From Actinomadura hallensis (lineage in GTDB: Bacteria; Actinomycetota; Actinomycetes; Streptosporangiales; Streptosporangiaceae): DNA of 64,000 nt. This document shows, piece after piece, positions 52,501 through 62,200 of the stretch. The stretch is taken from positions 2,356,001-2,420,000 of the forward strand of contig NZ_VFPO01000001.1 of NCBI RefSeq assembly GCF_006716765.1, read 5' to 3'. Positions within the stretch are counted from its first letter, which is position 1. Each line of letters starts with the position of its first letter. The translations under genes were made by a program, and so were the position numbers. The notes beneath the pieces were generated by a model, which worked only from the letters and a program-made list of their open reading frames with translations, was not told where the DNA came from and made no database searches.

Positions 52501-55500
52501 GGTCCCGGCCGCGATCGTCGTGCTGGACGCGATGCCGCTGAACCCGAACGGCAAGCTCGACCGGGCCGCGCTGCCCGAGCCGGACTTCTCCGCGTCCCTC
52601 GGCGACCGCGGTCCCCGCGACGCCCGCGAGGAGATCCTGTCCGGGATCTTCGCCGACGTCCTCGGGCTGGACCGGGTCGGGGTCGACGACGGGTTCTTCG
52701 ACCTCGGCGGCGACTCGCTGAAGGCGACCCGCGTCGTCGCCCGCGCCCGCGCCGCGCTGGACGTGGAGCTGCCGGTCCGGGCGCTGTTCGAGGCCCCGAC
52801 CGTGGCGGGCCTCGCCGAGTACATCGCCTCGGCGTCGGCGGCGGAGCGGCCCGCGCTGCGGCCGGCGGAGCGGCCCGACCCGCTGCCGGTCTCGTACGCG
52901 CAGGAGCGCCTGTGGTTCCTGAACCGGCTCGAAGGGCTCACCGCGACCTACAACATGCCGATCCCGCTGCGGCTGACCGGCGCGGTCGACCCCGACGCCA
53001 TGCGGGCGGCGCTGCGCGACGTCGTCGCCCGGCACGAGTCGCTGCGGACGCTGTTCCGCGACGCCGACGGCGAGCCGTACCAGGTCGTCCTGGCGCCGGA
53101 CGAGGCCGAGCCGGAGCTGACGGTCGGCGAGACCGACGACGTGCGGGGCGCGGTGTTCATGGACGCCACCCGCGGCTTCGACCTGGCGAGCGAGCTGCCG
53201 ATCCGCGCCCACCTGTACCGGCTCGGCGAGGACGAGCACCTGCTGCTGGTCGTCATGCACCACATCGCGGGCGACGGCTGGTCGATGGCGCCGCTGGCCC
53301 GCGACGTGATCACCGCCTACCTGGCCCGCCGGGACGGCCGCGCGCCCGAGTGGGCGCCGCTGCCGGTCCAGTACGCCGACTACGCGCTGTGGCAGCGGGA
53401 GCTGCTCGGCTCCGAGGACGACCCGGGCAGCCTGGTCTCCCGGCAGATCGCCTTCTGGAAGGACGCCCTCGCGGGGCTGCCCGACGAGATCCGGCTGCCG
53501 TTCGACCGGCCGCGGCCGGAGCGCGCGTCCTACCGGGGCGGGCAGGTCGCCTTCGAGATCCCCGCCGACCTGGCGGACGGGCTGCGCGCCCTGGCCCGCG
53601 ACCACCAGGTCAGCGTGTTCATGGTGCTGCACGCCGCGCTCGCCGCCCTGCTCACCCGCCTCGGCGGGGGCACGGACGTGCCGATCGGGTCGCCCGTCGC
53701 GGGCCGCACCGACGAGGCTTTGGACGACCTCGTGGGCGTGTTCGTCAACACGCTGGTGCTGCGGACCGACACCTCCGGCGATCCGTCGTTCGCCGAGCTG
53801 TTCGCCCGCGTCCGCGAGACCGACCTGGCCGCGTACGCGCACCAGGACGTGCCGTTCGAGCGGCTCGTCGAGGTGCTGAACCCGGCGCGGTCCCTGGCGC
53901 GGCACCCGCTGTTCCAGGTCATGCTGACCCTGCAGAACAACCCCGAGGCGTCCGTCGAGCTGCCCGGCCTGAACGTCGCGGTCGAGCCGGTCGACGCGGG
54001 GGTCGCCAAGTTCGACCTGGAGTTCCTGCTGGAGGACGCCCGCGACGGCGGCGGCGCGCTGGCGGGCACCCTCGAGTACGCCCTCGACCTCTTCGACCGG
54101 GAGACCGCCGAGCGGCTCGCCGGCTGGTACCGGCGCACCCTGGAGGCCGTCGTCGCCTCCGGCGCCGCCGTCACCGTCGGCGGGCTCGACCTGCCCGGCG
54201 CCGACGCCCTGGCGGAGGCGGCTGAGGCCGAGGGGACGCCCGGCGCCGCCGGGGCGGCGGACGGGCCGGTGGAGAAGCGGCTCGTCGCGTACGTGGTCGC
54301 CGCGCCCGGCCAGTCGCCCGACCCGGAGGAGCTGCGCGCCCACGTCCGGGCGAGCCTGCCCGAGTCGATGGTGCCCGCCGCGGTCGTCGTCCTGGACGAG
54401 ATGCCGCTCACTCCGAACGGCAAGGTCGACGTCAAGGCCCTGCCGAAGCCGGAGCTGACGATCGCACCGGCGACCGCCTACCGGGCCCCGTCGGGGGAGA
54501 CGGAGGAGGCCGTCGCCGCGGTCTTCGCCGAGCTCCTCGGCGTCGAGCGGGTCGGCGCCGACGACGACTTCTTCGCGCTCGGCGGCAACTCGCTCATCGC
54601 GATGCGGGTGGTGAGCCGCGTCCGCCGCGTCCTGGACGTCGAGCTGCCGGTCCGCTCCCTGTTCGAGGCGCCGACCGTCGCGAGCCTGGCGGCGCTCATC
54701 GGCGGCGGAGCGCGGACCGGGCCCGCGCGGCCGGTGCTGGCGCCGCGCGAGCGGCCCGCCGTGGTGCCGCCGTCGTACGCGCAGCAGCGTTTGTGGTTCC
54801 TCAACCGCTTCGAGGGCCCGTCGGCGACCTACAACATGCCGACCGCGCTGCGCATCCGCGGCCCGCTGGACGTGGCCGCGCTCCGCGCCGCCATCGGCGA
54901 CGTCGTCGCGCGGCACGAGACGCTGCGCACGGTCCTGCCCGACAGCGGGGGAGTGCCGCGCCAGCTCATCCTGGACCCGGCCGCGGCGCGTCCCGAGCTG
55001 GAGGTCGCCGACACCACGGAGGCCGAGCTGCCGGCGCGGCTCGCGACGGCCGCCGGGTACGCGTTCGACATCTCCGCCGAGCCGCCGCTGCGCGCGCACC
55101 TGTTCCGGATCGGTCCGGAGGAGCACGTCGCGCTGCTGCTCATGCACCACATCGCGGGCGACGGCTGGTCGATGGCGCCGCTCGCCCGGGACGTGATCAC
55201 GGCCTACGCGGCGCGGGCGCGGGGACGGGAGCCCGACTGGGCGCCGCTCCCGGTCCAGTACGCCGACTACACCCTCTGGCAGCAGGACCTCTTCGGCTCC
55301 GAGGACGACCCGGACAGCCTGATCTCCAAGCAGATCGCCTACTGGAAGGACGCGCTGGCCGGGCTGCCGGAGGAGCTGCCGCTGCCCACCGACCGGCCGC
55401 GGCCGGCGCAGGCGTCCTACCGGGGCGGCACGGAACGCTTCCGCCTCGGCCCCGAGGTGCGGGAGGCGCTGCTGGACCTGGCCCGCGAGACCGGCGCCAG

Positions 55501-58500
55501 CCCGTTCATGGTCGCGCAGGCCGCGTTCGCCGGGCTGCTGACCAGGCTCGGCGCGGGGACCGACGTGCCGATCGGTTCGCCCATCGCGGGCCGCTCGGAC
55601 GACGCCCTGGACGACCTCGTCGGCATGTTCGTCAACATGCTCGTGTTCCGGACCGACACCTCGGGGAACCCGACGTTCCGCGAGCTGATCGCCCGGGTGC
55701 GGGAGACCGACCTGGCCGCGTACGCGCACCAGGACGTGCCGTTCGAGCGGCTCGTCGAGGTGCTGAACCCGCCGCGGCACCTGGCCCGGCACCCGCTGTT
55801 CCAGGTCGGCCTGACGTTCCAGAACAACCCGGAGGCGCGGCTGGAGCTGGACGGGTTCAGCGCCGAGGTGGAGCCGCTGAGCGCCGGGGCCGCCCGCTTC
55901 GACCTGCTGATGATCCTCACCGAGCGGGAGGACGGCTTCGACGGCGAGCTGGAGTACGCGCTCGACCTCTACGACCCGTCCACCGCGCGGCGGCTGATCG
56001 AGCGCTTCGAGCGCTACCTGGCCGCGCTGCTCACCGACCCCGACACGCCCATCGGCGCGGCCGGCGTCCTGTCGGCGGAGGAACGCGCCACGATCCTCGG
56101 CGACTGGGCCGGGGGCAAGGGCGGGGACGTCGAGCGCACGACGATCCCGGCGCTGTTCGAGGCGCAGGCGGCGGCCCGCCCGGATGCGCCGGCGGTGACG
56201 TGCGACGGGGTCACCTGGACGTACGGGGAGGTGAACGCGCGGGCGAACCGCCTCGCGCGCCGCCTGGTCGACCAGGGCGCCGGTCCCGAGACGTTCGTGG
56301 CGCTGTCGCTGCCGCGGTCGGCGGAGCTGGTCGTGGCGATCCTGGCGGTGCTGAAGGCGGGGGCGGCGTACGTGCCGATCGACCCCGACTACCCCGAGGA
56401 CCGGATCGCGTACATGGTCGAGGACGCGAAGCCGATCCTGACGATCGGCCCGGACGACCTGGACGCCGCCGGCTACGACGACACCGACCTCGGCATCGAG
56501 ATCGACCCGGAGAACCCGGCGTACGTGATCTACACGTCGGGTTCGACCGGGCGTCCCAAGGGCGTGGTGGTGCCGCATCAGAACGTGGTGCGGCTGCTGC
56601 GTTCCACCGAGCAGTGGTTCGACTTCGGCCCGGACGACGTGTGGACCCTGTTCCACTCCTACGCCTTCGACTTCACGGTGTGGGAGCTGTGGGGTTCGCT
56701 GCTGTACGGCGGCCGCCTCGTGGTCGTCCCGTACCTGACGTCGCGTTCGCCGGAGGACTTCCTCAAGCTGCTGGCGGACGAGCGCGTCACCGTCCTGAAC
56801 CAGACCCCGTCGGCCTTCTACCAGCTCATGGCGGCCGACCGGGAGAACCCCGGTTCGGATCTGGCGCTGCGTTACGTCATCTTCGGCGGCGAGGCCCTTG
56901 AACTGGGTCGTCTCGACGACTGGTACTCGCGGCACCCCGAGGACGCGCCGACGCTGGTCAACATGTACGGGATCACCGAGACGACGGTGCACGTCTCCTA
57001 TGTCGCGCTCGACCGCGCGTATGCGGCGACCGCGCCGGGCAGCGTCATCGGCGTCGGCATCCCGGACCTGAAGGTGTACGTCCTGGACGACCGCCTCCAG
57101 CCGGTGCCGCCCGGCGTGGTGGGGGAGATGTACGTCGCGGGCGCGGGCCTGGCGCGCGGCTATCTGAACCGGCCGGGCCTGTCGGCCGAGCGGTTCGTCG
57201 CCGACCCGCACGGCCGCCCGGGCGCCCGCATGTACCGCACGGGCGACCTCGGGCGGTGGCTGGACGACGGGACGCTCGAGTACCTGGGCCGCAGCGACCA
57301 GCAGGTGCAGCTGCGCGGGTTCCGCATCGAGCTCGGCGAGATCGAGGCCGCGCTGGCGCGGCACGAGTCGGTCTCCGACGTCGCCGTCGTCGTCCGCGAC
57401 GACCGCCTCGTCGCCTACGCGGTCGGGGACGGCGTGGACTCCGCCGAGCTGCGCCGCTTCGTCGCCCGGGAACTGCCCGAGCACATGGTCCCGGCCGTGG
57501 TCGTGGAGCTGGACGCGCTCCCGCTGACGGTCAACGGCAAGCTGGACCGCAAGGCGCTGCCCGCGCCCGACTTCTCGGCGAAGGTCTCCTCCCGTGCGCC
57601 CCGCACCCCGGAGGAGGAGATCCTCGCGGGGCTGTTCGCGGAGGTTCTCGGGCTGGAGCGTGTCGGGGTCGACGACGGGTTCTTCGACCTGGGCGGCGAC
57701 TCCATCATCGCCATCCAGCTCGTCTCCCGCGCCCGGCAGTCCGGCCTGGTCATCACCCCCCGCGACGTGTTCCAGCACCAGACGGTCGAGGAGCTGGCCG
57801 CGACCGCCCGGCCGGTCGGCGAGGGCGAGGAGATCGAGGCCGAGGCCCCCGGCGCCGGGGTCGGCCCGGTGCCGGTCACCCCGATCGTCGCGTGGCTGCG
57901 CGAGCGGGTGGGCGGCGACGCCTCGCTGATCAGCGGCTTCCACCAGGCGATGCTGCTGCGCACGCCGCCGGACCTCGGCGCCGGCCGGCTCGCGGACGCC
58001 CTGCGGACCCTGATGGAGCACCACGACGTTCTGCGGCTGCGGCTCGACGTGGAGGACGGCCGCTGGCAGCCCGTCGTCCGCCAGCCCGGCACGGTCGACG
58101 CCGCCGGGCTGGTCACCCGCGTCGACGTCGCCGGACTCGACGCCGACAAGCTGCAGGCCGTCATCACCGAGCAGGCCGCGGCGGCCCGCGACCGGCTCGA
58201 CCCGCGGGCCGGGACGGTCGCGCAGCTCGTCTGGTTCGACGCGGGCACCGAGCAGGGGCGCCTGCTGGTCGTCCTGCACCACCTCGTCGTGGACGGCGTG
58301 TCCTGGCGGATCCTCCTGCCCGACCTCGTCACGGCCTGGGCCGGGGGAGAGCTCCAGCCGACCGGGACGTCGTTCCGCCGCTGGGCGCAGAAGCTCACCG
58401 CGATCGAGCCGGACGAGGACGAGCTGGAGGACTGGCTCGACATCGTCGACGGCCCGCCGCAGCGGCTCGCCGAGCGCGCCCTCGACCCGCGCGCCGACAT

Positions 58501-59284
58501 CGCGGCCCGCGCCCGCTCGCTGAGCCTGGAGCTGCCCGCCGACGTCACGGGCCCGCTGCTCACCGACGTCCCGGCCGCGTTCCACGGGCGCGCCAACGAC
58601 GTCCTCCTCACCGGCCTGGCCCTCGCCGTGTCGCAGTGGCGGCGGCGCCGGGGAGGCCGCGGCACCGGCGTGCTCGTCGACCTGGAGGGCCACGGCCGCG
58701 AGGACGTCGTGCCCGGCGTCGACGTCTCCCGCACCGCCGGCTGGTTCACCTCGATCCACCCCGTCCGGCTGGACCCGGGGAACACGGCCGGCGGCGCGGC
58801 GATCAAGAAGGTGAAGGAGCAGCTCCGGGCCGTGCCCGGCGGCGGCCTCGGCTACGGCCTGCTGCGGTACGGCGGCGGGGAGGCCGCCGAGGAGCTCGCC
58901 GCGGCGCCGCCCGCCGAGATCGCGTTCAACTACCTCGGCCGCGTCGACGGCGGGGACGGCGACGGCGACTGGACCCTCGCGCCCGAGGAGCTCCCGGCCG
59001 GCGAGGACCCCCGGATGCCGATGGCGCACGTCCTGGAGATCAACGCGGTCACCCGCGACCTGCCCGGCGGTCCCGTCCTGTCGGCGACGTGGACGTGGCC
59101 GGGCGGGCTGATGGACCCCGGCGACGTGCGGGAGCTGGCCGAGGGCTGGTTCGCGGCGCTGCGCGACCTGGTCGCGGACGTCGCCGCCGGCGACTCCGGC
59201 GGGTTCACGCCCTCGGACCTGCTCGTCGACCTGGACCAGAGTGAGATCGACAAGTTGCAGAGCGCATGGAGGCGGCAGCGTTGA
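46577..59284 (+). CDS. Four-module NRPS: C-A-T / C-A-T / C-a-T / C-A(Thr)-T-E
   Basis: A 4235-residue synthetase. Module 1: C with HHVALDA at 46979 (Ala replaces the last Gly), A (A3 at about 48380), T (Ser 49532). Module 2: C (HHIAGDG 50096), A (A3 about 51544), T (Ser 52715). Module 3: C (HHIAGDG 53258), a Gly/Ala/Glu linker, only the end of an A domain (54269-54456), T with GGNS (Ser 54590). Module 4: C (HHIAGDG 55145), A with residues D-F-W-N-I-G-M-V-H plus A10 Lys, the canonical Thr code, T (Ser 57701), then an epimerase (HHLVVDG 58277, EGHGRE, FNYLGR). A1 and A2 read D-V-F-S-V-A-I-V-Y and D-V-F-S-A-G-I-I-F, related to each other but not assigned by me. ATG at 46577 follows GGGAAAG by 9 nt; a TTG three bases earlier is possible. 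The stop overlaps the next NRPS start. Confidence 0.95.
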   Translation: MSTEYVPLSAAQRSVWYAQQLAPETPIHIAQYIEIEGPVDPGLFDRVARIAAHEALAQNVRIVERDGVPHQILDPDATVSIPLVDLSGEPDPDAAARAWIDRRMAEPLPVDGERLFDTALLRLSPDLHRWFLRAHHVALDAYSGLMISRRAAEVYTLLAEGGEYAPGELGDYRKVLAEEEAYRASEKFERDRAYWTERFADRPVAVSLSDGTAEPTADYLSRITVIPPDESAALAAGARRLRTAAPGLAIAATAAYVARMTGAEDVILGLAVGGRVTEASRETPAMLSTILPLRVAVRPDMTVEELVRTATRASARVLRHQRYRREDLLRDLRLLGERRRLHGPVINVMAFDYRLDFAGLPARTHAITTGPVDDLSINIYDNFDGTGVRVDFDAHPDLYTGDEVSAHLDRYVRLLKALGDADPSTPLRDIDLLDDAERALVLEEWNDTALPVEPAVVPDLFEAQAARTPDAPAVTHGDVTLTYRELDERANRLAHHLIGRGVGPEDFVALALPRTADLVVAALAVLKAGAAYQPVDLDYPSGRIAYMLEDAAPACVITTSDADLPGAAPRIALDALDLAAHPATAPADDDRVRPLRPGNAAYVIYTSGSTGRPKGVVVSHANAVDLCAWANKDFGPERLARVLFSTSLNFDVSVFEWLTPLTAGGRIEVVRDLLDVAERGGWKGTLVSGVPSAMSALLATGHIELEAGDVVLAGEALPARLVQDLRALVPDARISNIYGPTEATVYVTAWFDDGNAEGHAPIGAPLANTRAYVLDGSLRPVPPGVPGELYLAGDGLARGYLNRPGLSAERFVACPFGKPGERMYRTGDLVRWNDSGQLEYLGRLDHQVKVRGFRIEPGEIETALSAHPAVTQSVVVAREDNAGDTVLVAYVVADGADPAELRRSVAAVLPEYMVPAAVVVLDAMPLNPNGKLDRAALPEPDLSPAAGGGRGPRDAREEILCAAFAEVLGVERVGVDDNFFDLGGDSLKATRVVSRVRAALNADLGIRALFEAPTVAALAGLLGGGDEDAGQKDARPKLVPAERPELIPVSYAQRRLWFIHDLEGPSATYHIPIPLRLTGALDLDAVRAAMRDMMGRHESLRTVFVEVEGEPYQRILGLDEIRPEPEIRDCDAAGLDAAVFEAATRGFDLAAEPPVRAHVFRLAEDDHLLLLVLHHIAGDGWSMEPLAADLITAYAARAAGEEPGWAPLPVQYADYAVWQREVLGDEDDPGSLAARQLAHWRAALQGLPEELSLPADRPRPARASYRGAQHPFTLPPGLHAKLAALGREHRASMFMVVQAALAGLFTRLGAGTDVPIGSPVAGRPDEALNDLVGVFVNTLVLRTDTSGDPSFAELLARVRETDLAALAHQDVPFERLVEVLNPQRSMARHPLFQVMISMQNDPSARVELPGLTVELQPVDPGVSRFDLALLVDERHDDAGAPAGLECRLEYALDLFDPETAASMAARLERLLAQVAEDPSLPLSAVELLDEAERDTLLNVWNDTALPVEQAVVPELVERQVARTPGSTAVIAGGTRMTYAELNDRANRLARCLIERGVGPEDFVALALPRDADLVAAALAVLKAGAGYQPIDPAYPADRIAYMLEDAAPACVITTSGEDLPPGTPRVELDTLSLDGFSGEDVTDADRVRPLHPGNPAYIIYTSGSTGRPKGVVISHQNVVDFCAESMASYGPGRMRRVLFSTSLNFDVSVFEWLVPLTIGGEIEVVRDLLEIAERGGWSGTLLSGVPSAVAVLLARGGEGGGLRLDVGDVALGGEALPPQLVRDLRALLPDARISNIYGPTEATIFVTGWYDDGNTEGHAPIGRPMANTRAYVLDERLRPVPVGVPGELYLAGDGLARGYLRRPALTADRFTACPFGAPGERMYRTGDLVRWNRDGHIEYLGRLDHQVKVRGFRIELGEIETALTAHPSVRQSVVVARRDAVGDTVLAGYVVAAPGAVADPAELRAFVAKTLPDYMVPAAIVVLDAMPLNPNGKLDRAALPEPDFSASLGDRGPRDAREEILSGIFADVLGLDRVGVDDGFFDLGGDSLKATRVVARARAALDVELPVRALFEAPTVAGLAEYIASASAAERPALRPAERPDPLPVSYAQERLWFLNRLEGLTATYNMPIPLRLTGAVDPDAMRAALRDVVARHESLRTLFRDADGEPYQVVLAPDEAEPELTVGETDDVRGAVFMDATRGFDLASELPIRAHLYRLGEDEHLLLVVMHHIAGDGWSMAPLARDVITAYLARRDGRAPEWAPLPVQYADYALWQRELLGSEDDPGSLVSRQIAFWKDALAGLPDEIRLPFDRPRPERASYRGGQVAFEIPADLADGLRALARDHQVSVFMVLHAALAALLTRLGGGTDVPIGSPVAGRTDEALDDLVGVFVNTLVLRTDTSGDPSFAELFARVRETDLAAYAHQDVPFERLVEVLNPARSLARHPLFQVMLTLQNNPEASVELPGLNVAVEPVDAGVAKFDLEFLLEDARDGGGALAGTLEYALDLFDRETAERLAGWYRRTLEAVVASGAAVTVGGLDLPGADALAEAAEAEGTPGAAGAADGPVEKRLVAYVVAAPGQSPDPEELRAHVRASLPESMVPAAVVVLDEMPLTPNGKVDVKALPKPELTIAPATAYRAPSGETEEAVAAVFAELLGVERVGADDDFFALGGNSLIAMRVVSRVRRVLDVELPVRSLFEAPTVASLAALIGGGARTGPARPVLAPRERPAVVPPSYAQQRLWFLNRFEGPSATYNMPTALRIRGPLDVAALRAAIGDVVARHETLRTVLPDSGGVPRQLILDPAAARPELEVADTTEAELPARLATAAGYAFDISAEPPLRAHLFRIGPEEHVALLLMHHIAGDGWSMAPLARDVITAYAARARGREPDWAPLPVQYADYTLWQQDLFGSEDDPDSLISKQIAYWKDALAGLPEELPLPTDRPRPAQASYRGGTERFRLGPEVREALLDLARETGASPFMVAQAAFAGLLTRLGAGTDVPIGSPIAGRSDDALDDLVGMFVNMLVFRTDTSGNPTFRELIARVRETDLAAYAHQDVPFERLVEVLNPPRHLARHPLFQVGLTFQNNPEARLELDGFSAEVEPLSAGAARFDLLMILTEREDGFDGELEYALDLYDPSTARRLIERFERYLAALLTDPDTPIGAAGVLSAEERATILGDWAGGKGGDVERTTIPALFEAQAAARPDAPAVTCDGVTWTYGEVNARANRLARRLVDQGAGPETFVALSLPRSAELVVAILAVLKAGAAYVPIDPDYPEDRIAYMVEDAKPILTIGPDDLDAAGYDDTDLGIEIDPENPAYVIYTSGSTGRPKGVVVPHQNVVRLLRSTEQWFDFGPDDVWTLFHSYAFDFTVWELWGSLLYGGRLVVVPYLTSRSPEDFLKLLADERVTVLNQTPSAFYQLMAADRENPGSDLALRYVIFGGEALELGRLDDWYSRHPEDAPTLVNMYGITETTVHVSYVALDRAYAATAPGSVIGVGIPDLKVYVLDDRLQPVPPGVVGEMYVAGAGLARGYLNRPGLSAERFVADPHGRPGARMYRTGDLGRWLDDGTLEYLGRSDQQVQLRGFRIELGEIEAALARHESVSDVAVVVRDDRLVAYAVGDGVDSAELRRFVARELPEHMVPAVVVELDALPLTVNGKLDRKALPAPDFSAKVSSRAPRTPEEEILAGLFAEVLGLERVGVDDGFFDLGGDSIIAIQLVSRARQSGLVITPRDVFQHQTVEELAATARPVGEGEEIEAEAPGAGVGPVPVTPIVAWLRERVGGDASLISGFHQAMLLRTPPDLGAGRLADALRTLMEHHDVLRLRLDVEDGRWQPVVRQPGTVDAAGLVTRVDVAGLDADKLQAVITEQAAAARDRLDPRAGTVAQLVWFDAGTEQGRLLVVLHHLVVDGVSWRILLPDLVTAWAGGELQPTGTSFRRWAQKLTAIEPDEDELEDWLDIVDGPPQRLAERALDPRADIAARARSLSLELPADVTGPLLTDVPAAFHGRANDVLLTGLALAVSQWRRRRGGRGTGVLVDLEGHGREDVVPGVDVSRTAGWFTSIHPVRLDPGNTAGGAAIKKVKEQLRAVPGGGLGYGLLRYGGGEAAEELAAAPPAEIAFNYLGRVDGGDGDGDWTLAPEELPAGEDPRMPMAHVLEINAVTRDLPGGPVLSATWTWPGGLMDPGDVRELAEGWFAALRDLVADVAAGDSGGFTPSDLLVDLDQSEIDKLQSAWRRQR
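54269..54456 (+). other. C-terminal piece of an adenylation domain (A9-A10) in NRPS module 3
   Basis: After a complete condensation domain and a linker rich in Ala, Gly and Glu, the protein goes straight into [12 protein letters not shown], then [18 protein letters not shown] (A9 region) and [12 protein letters not shown] (A10, Lys codon 54422-54424), followed by a normal carrier domain. The whole A1-A8 part, roughly 480 residues, is absent. The piece begins exactly where the stand-alone protein at 44587-46128 stops, so together they contain every core of one A domain. Confidence 0.88.
56105..56250 (+). repeat. NRPS internal repeat, copy 1 (start of Thr adenylation domain)
   Basis: This segment matches 63757-63902 with about 3 differences in 146 bases, far above the similarity of other A domains in the cluster. 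Identity resumes around 56294-56349. It marks a recent duplication or gene conversion at the condensation-adenylation junction. Confidence 0.85.
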
Positions 59285-62200
59285 ACCGGGGGGACCTCGA
59301 AGACATCCTGCCGTTGTCACCCCTGCAGCAGGGGTTCTTCTTCCACGCCCTCTTCGACTCGGACGACACCGACGTCTACACGGCGCAGTTCGTCCTCGAC
59401 CTCGAAGGGCCGCTGGACACCGCGGCGCTGCGGACCGCGGCGGAGACCCTGCTGCGCCGCCACGCGAACCTGCGCGCCGCGTTCTGGCACGAGGACCTGT
59501 CGCGTCCCGTCCAGGTCATCCCCCGCACGGTCGACCTGCCCTGGGAGGAGATCGACGCGGACGAGGCCGGGGCCGACGCGATCGTGGCGCGGGAGCGGGC
59601 GCGCGGCTTCGACATGACCGCGCCGCCGCTGCTGCGGTTCGTCCTCGTCCGGACGGCGCCCGAGCGGTTCCGGCTGATCTTCACCAACCACCACATCCTG
59701 CTGGACGGCTGGTCCACGCCGATCCTGGCGACCGAGCTGTTCCTGCTGTACGTGCAGGGCGGCCACGACACCGGGATGCCCCGCGTCACCCCGTACAAGA
59801 ACTACCTGGCGTGGCTCGCGGGGCAGGACCGCGCCGCCGCCGAGGAGGCGTGGCGCCGCGCCCTGGACGGCGTGGGCGGGCCCAGCCTCGTCGCCCCCGA
59901 GGCGGCCGCGCGGGCGCCGGAGCCGCCGGAGCGCACCGTCACCGAGCTGGACGAGCGCACCACCCGGCGCCTCACCCGCGCGGCCCGGCGGCACGGCGCC
60001 ACGCTGAGCACCGTCCTCCAGGGCGCCTGGGGCCTGGTGCTGGGGCGGCTCCTCGGCTCGAACGACGTGGTGTTCGGCGCGACCGTCTCGGGCCGCCCGC
60101 CGGAGCTGCCCGGCATCGAGCAGATGATCGGGCTGTTCATCAACACGCTGCCGATCCGCGTCCGGTACCGGATGGACGAGCCGCTCGGCGCGCTCATCGA
60201 GCGGCTGCAGGACGAGCAGACCGAACTGCTCGCCCACCACCACCTCGGCCTCACCGACATCCAGCGCGCGGCGGGGCACGGCGGCGCGCTGTTCGACACG
60301 ATGACGGTGCTGGAGAACTACCCGTTCGACCCGGCGTCGATGGACGGCTCCCTCAACGGCGTCCGCATCACCGGCGTCGACTCCTACGACGCGACGCACT
60401 TCCCCCTGTCGTTCGTCGTCGCGCCCGGCGAGCGGCTGTCGCTGCGGCTGCACTACCGGCCCGACGTGTTCGAGCGGCCCGTCGTCGAGGCGCTGCTCGC
60501 CCGCGTCCGCCGCTTCCTGGAGGCGTTCGCCGAGGACTCCGGCCGGCTCGTCGGCGCCGTGGACCTCCCCTCCGCGGACGAGCGCGCCACGTTCGCCGGG
60601 TGGAACGACACGGGCGCCGCCGCCCCGGACGGCACGCTCCCGGCCCTGTTCGAGCGGCAGGCCGCCCGCACCCCCGGCGACGTCGCCCTCGTCTGCGGCG
60701 GCGACCGGCTGACGTACGCGGAGCTGAACGAGCGCGCCAACCGGCTCGCGCACGAGCTGATCGCGCGGGGCGTCGGCCCGGAGGACCGCGTCGCGCTCGT
60801 CCTCCCGCGCACCCCCGAGATCGTCGTGGCGATCCTGGCCGTGCTGAAGGCGGGAGCGGCCTACGTCCCGATCGACCCGGAGTACCCGGCCGACCGCATC
60901 GGCTTCATGCTGGAGGACTGCCGTCCCGCCCTCGTCCTCCGGGCCGGCGACGTCCCCGACGCGTCCGGGCGCCCGGACCACGACCCGGCGGACGGCGACC
61001 GGGTGCGGCCGCTGCGCGCCGCCAACGCCGCGTACGTCATCTACACGTCGGGCTCGACCGGGCGCCCCAAGGGCGTGACGGTCCCGCACGCGGGCGTGCT
61101 CAACTACTTCGAGGCGCACCGGGACGCCTTCTTCGACCCGGCCGTGGCGGACGCCGGCGGCCGCCGGATGCGGTTCGCGCACCTGGCGTCGTTCTCGTTC
61201 GACACGTCCTGGATGGGCCTGCTGTGGATGATGTACGGCCACGAGCTGCACCTCATCGACGACGCGACCCGCCGCGACGTGGAGGCGTACACCGAGTACG
61301 TGGCGCGCGCGCAGATCGACCTGGTGAACACGACCCCGTCGCATTTCGTCTCCCTCCGGGAGGCGGGCCTGCTGGACGACGACGGGCGGCACCGCCCCGC
61401 GCAGCTCCTCCTCGGCGGCGAGGCCATCGGCGAGGCCCTGTGGGCGGACCTCCGCGCGGTCCCCGGCGTCAGCGTGCGCAACTTCTACGGGCCGACCGAA
61501 TCCACCATCGACACGATGAACCAGGTCGTCGCGGACGGCGACCGCCCGTCGATCGGCGGGCCGTACCGCGGCACCCGCGCCTACGTGCTGGACGCCGCGC
61601 TCCAGCCCGCCCCGGTCGGCGTCCCCGGCGAGCTGTACCTCGCGGGCGTGCAGCTGGCGCGCGGCTACCTCGGCCGCCCCGGGCTGACCGCCGAGCGGTT
61701 CGTCGCCGACCCGTTCGGCGGGCCCGGCGAGCGCATGTACCGCACCGGAGACCTGGCGCGGTGGCTCCCCGACGGGACGATCGAGTACCTCGGCCGCGCC
61801 GACGACCAGGTCAAGATCCGCGGCTTCCGGGTCGAGCCCGGCGAGATCGAGAGCGTCCTCGCCGGATGCGAGGGCGTCGCGCAGGCCGCCGTGGTCGTCC
61901 GCGAGGACCGGCCCGGCGACAGGCGGCTCGCCGCCTACCTCGTCGGCGCGGACCTCGACGTCGCGGCGGTGCGGCGGTTCGCCGCCGAGCGGCTGCCCGA
62001 CTACATGATCCCCTCGTTCACCGTGCTGGACGCGCTGCCGCTCACCGTGAACGGCAAGCTGGACCGGGACGCGCTGCCCGCGCCCGCCTCCGCCGCGCCC
62101 GCCGGCCGCGCGCCGCGCTCCCCGCAGGAGGAGATCCTGTGCGGGCTGTTCGCCGAGGTCCTCGGGGTGGCGAAGGTCGGCGTGGACGACGGGTTCTTCG

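Noticed and set aside
46415..59320. A 4301-residue open frame on the minus strand across the whole NRPS
   Set aside because: It is the antisense shadow of the NRPS: composed mainly of Arg, Gly, Val, Asp and Gln repeats that mirror the repeating modules, with no domain motifs, while the plus strand has complete C, A, T and E motifs.
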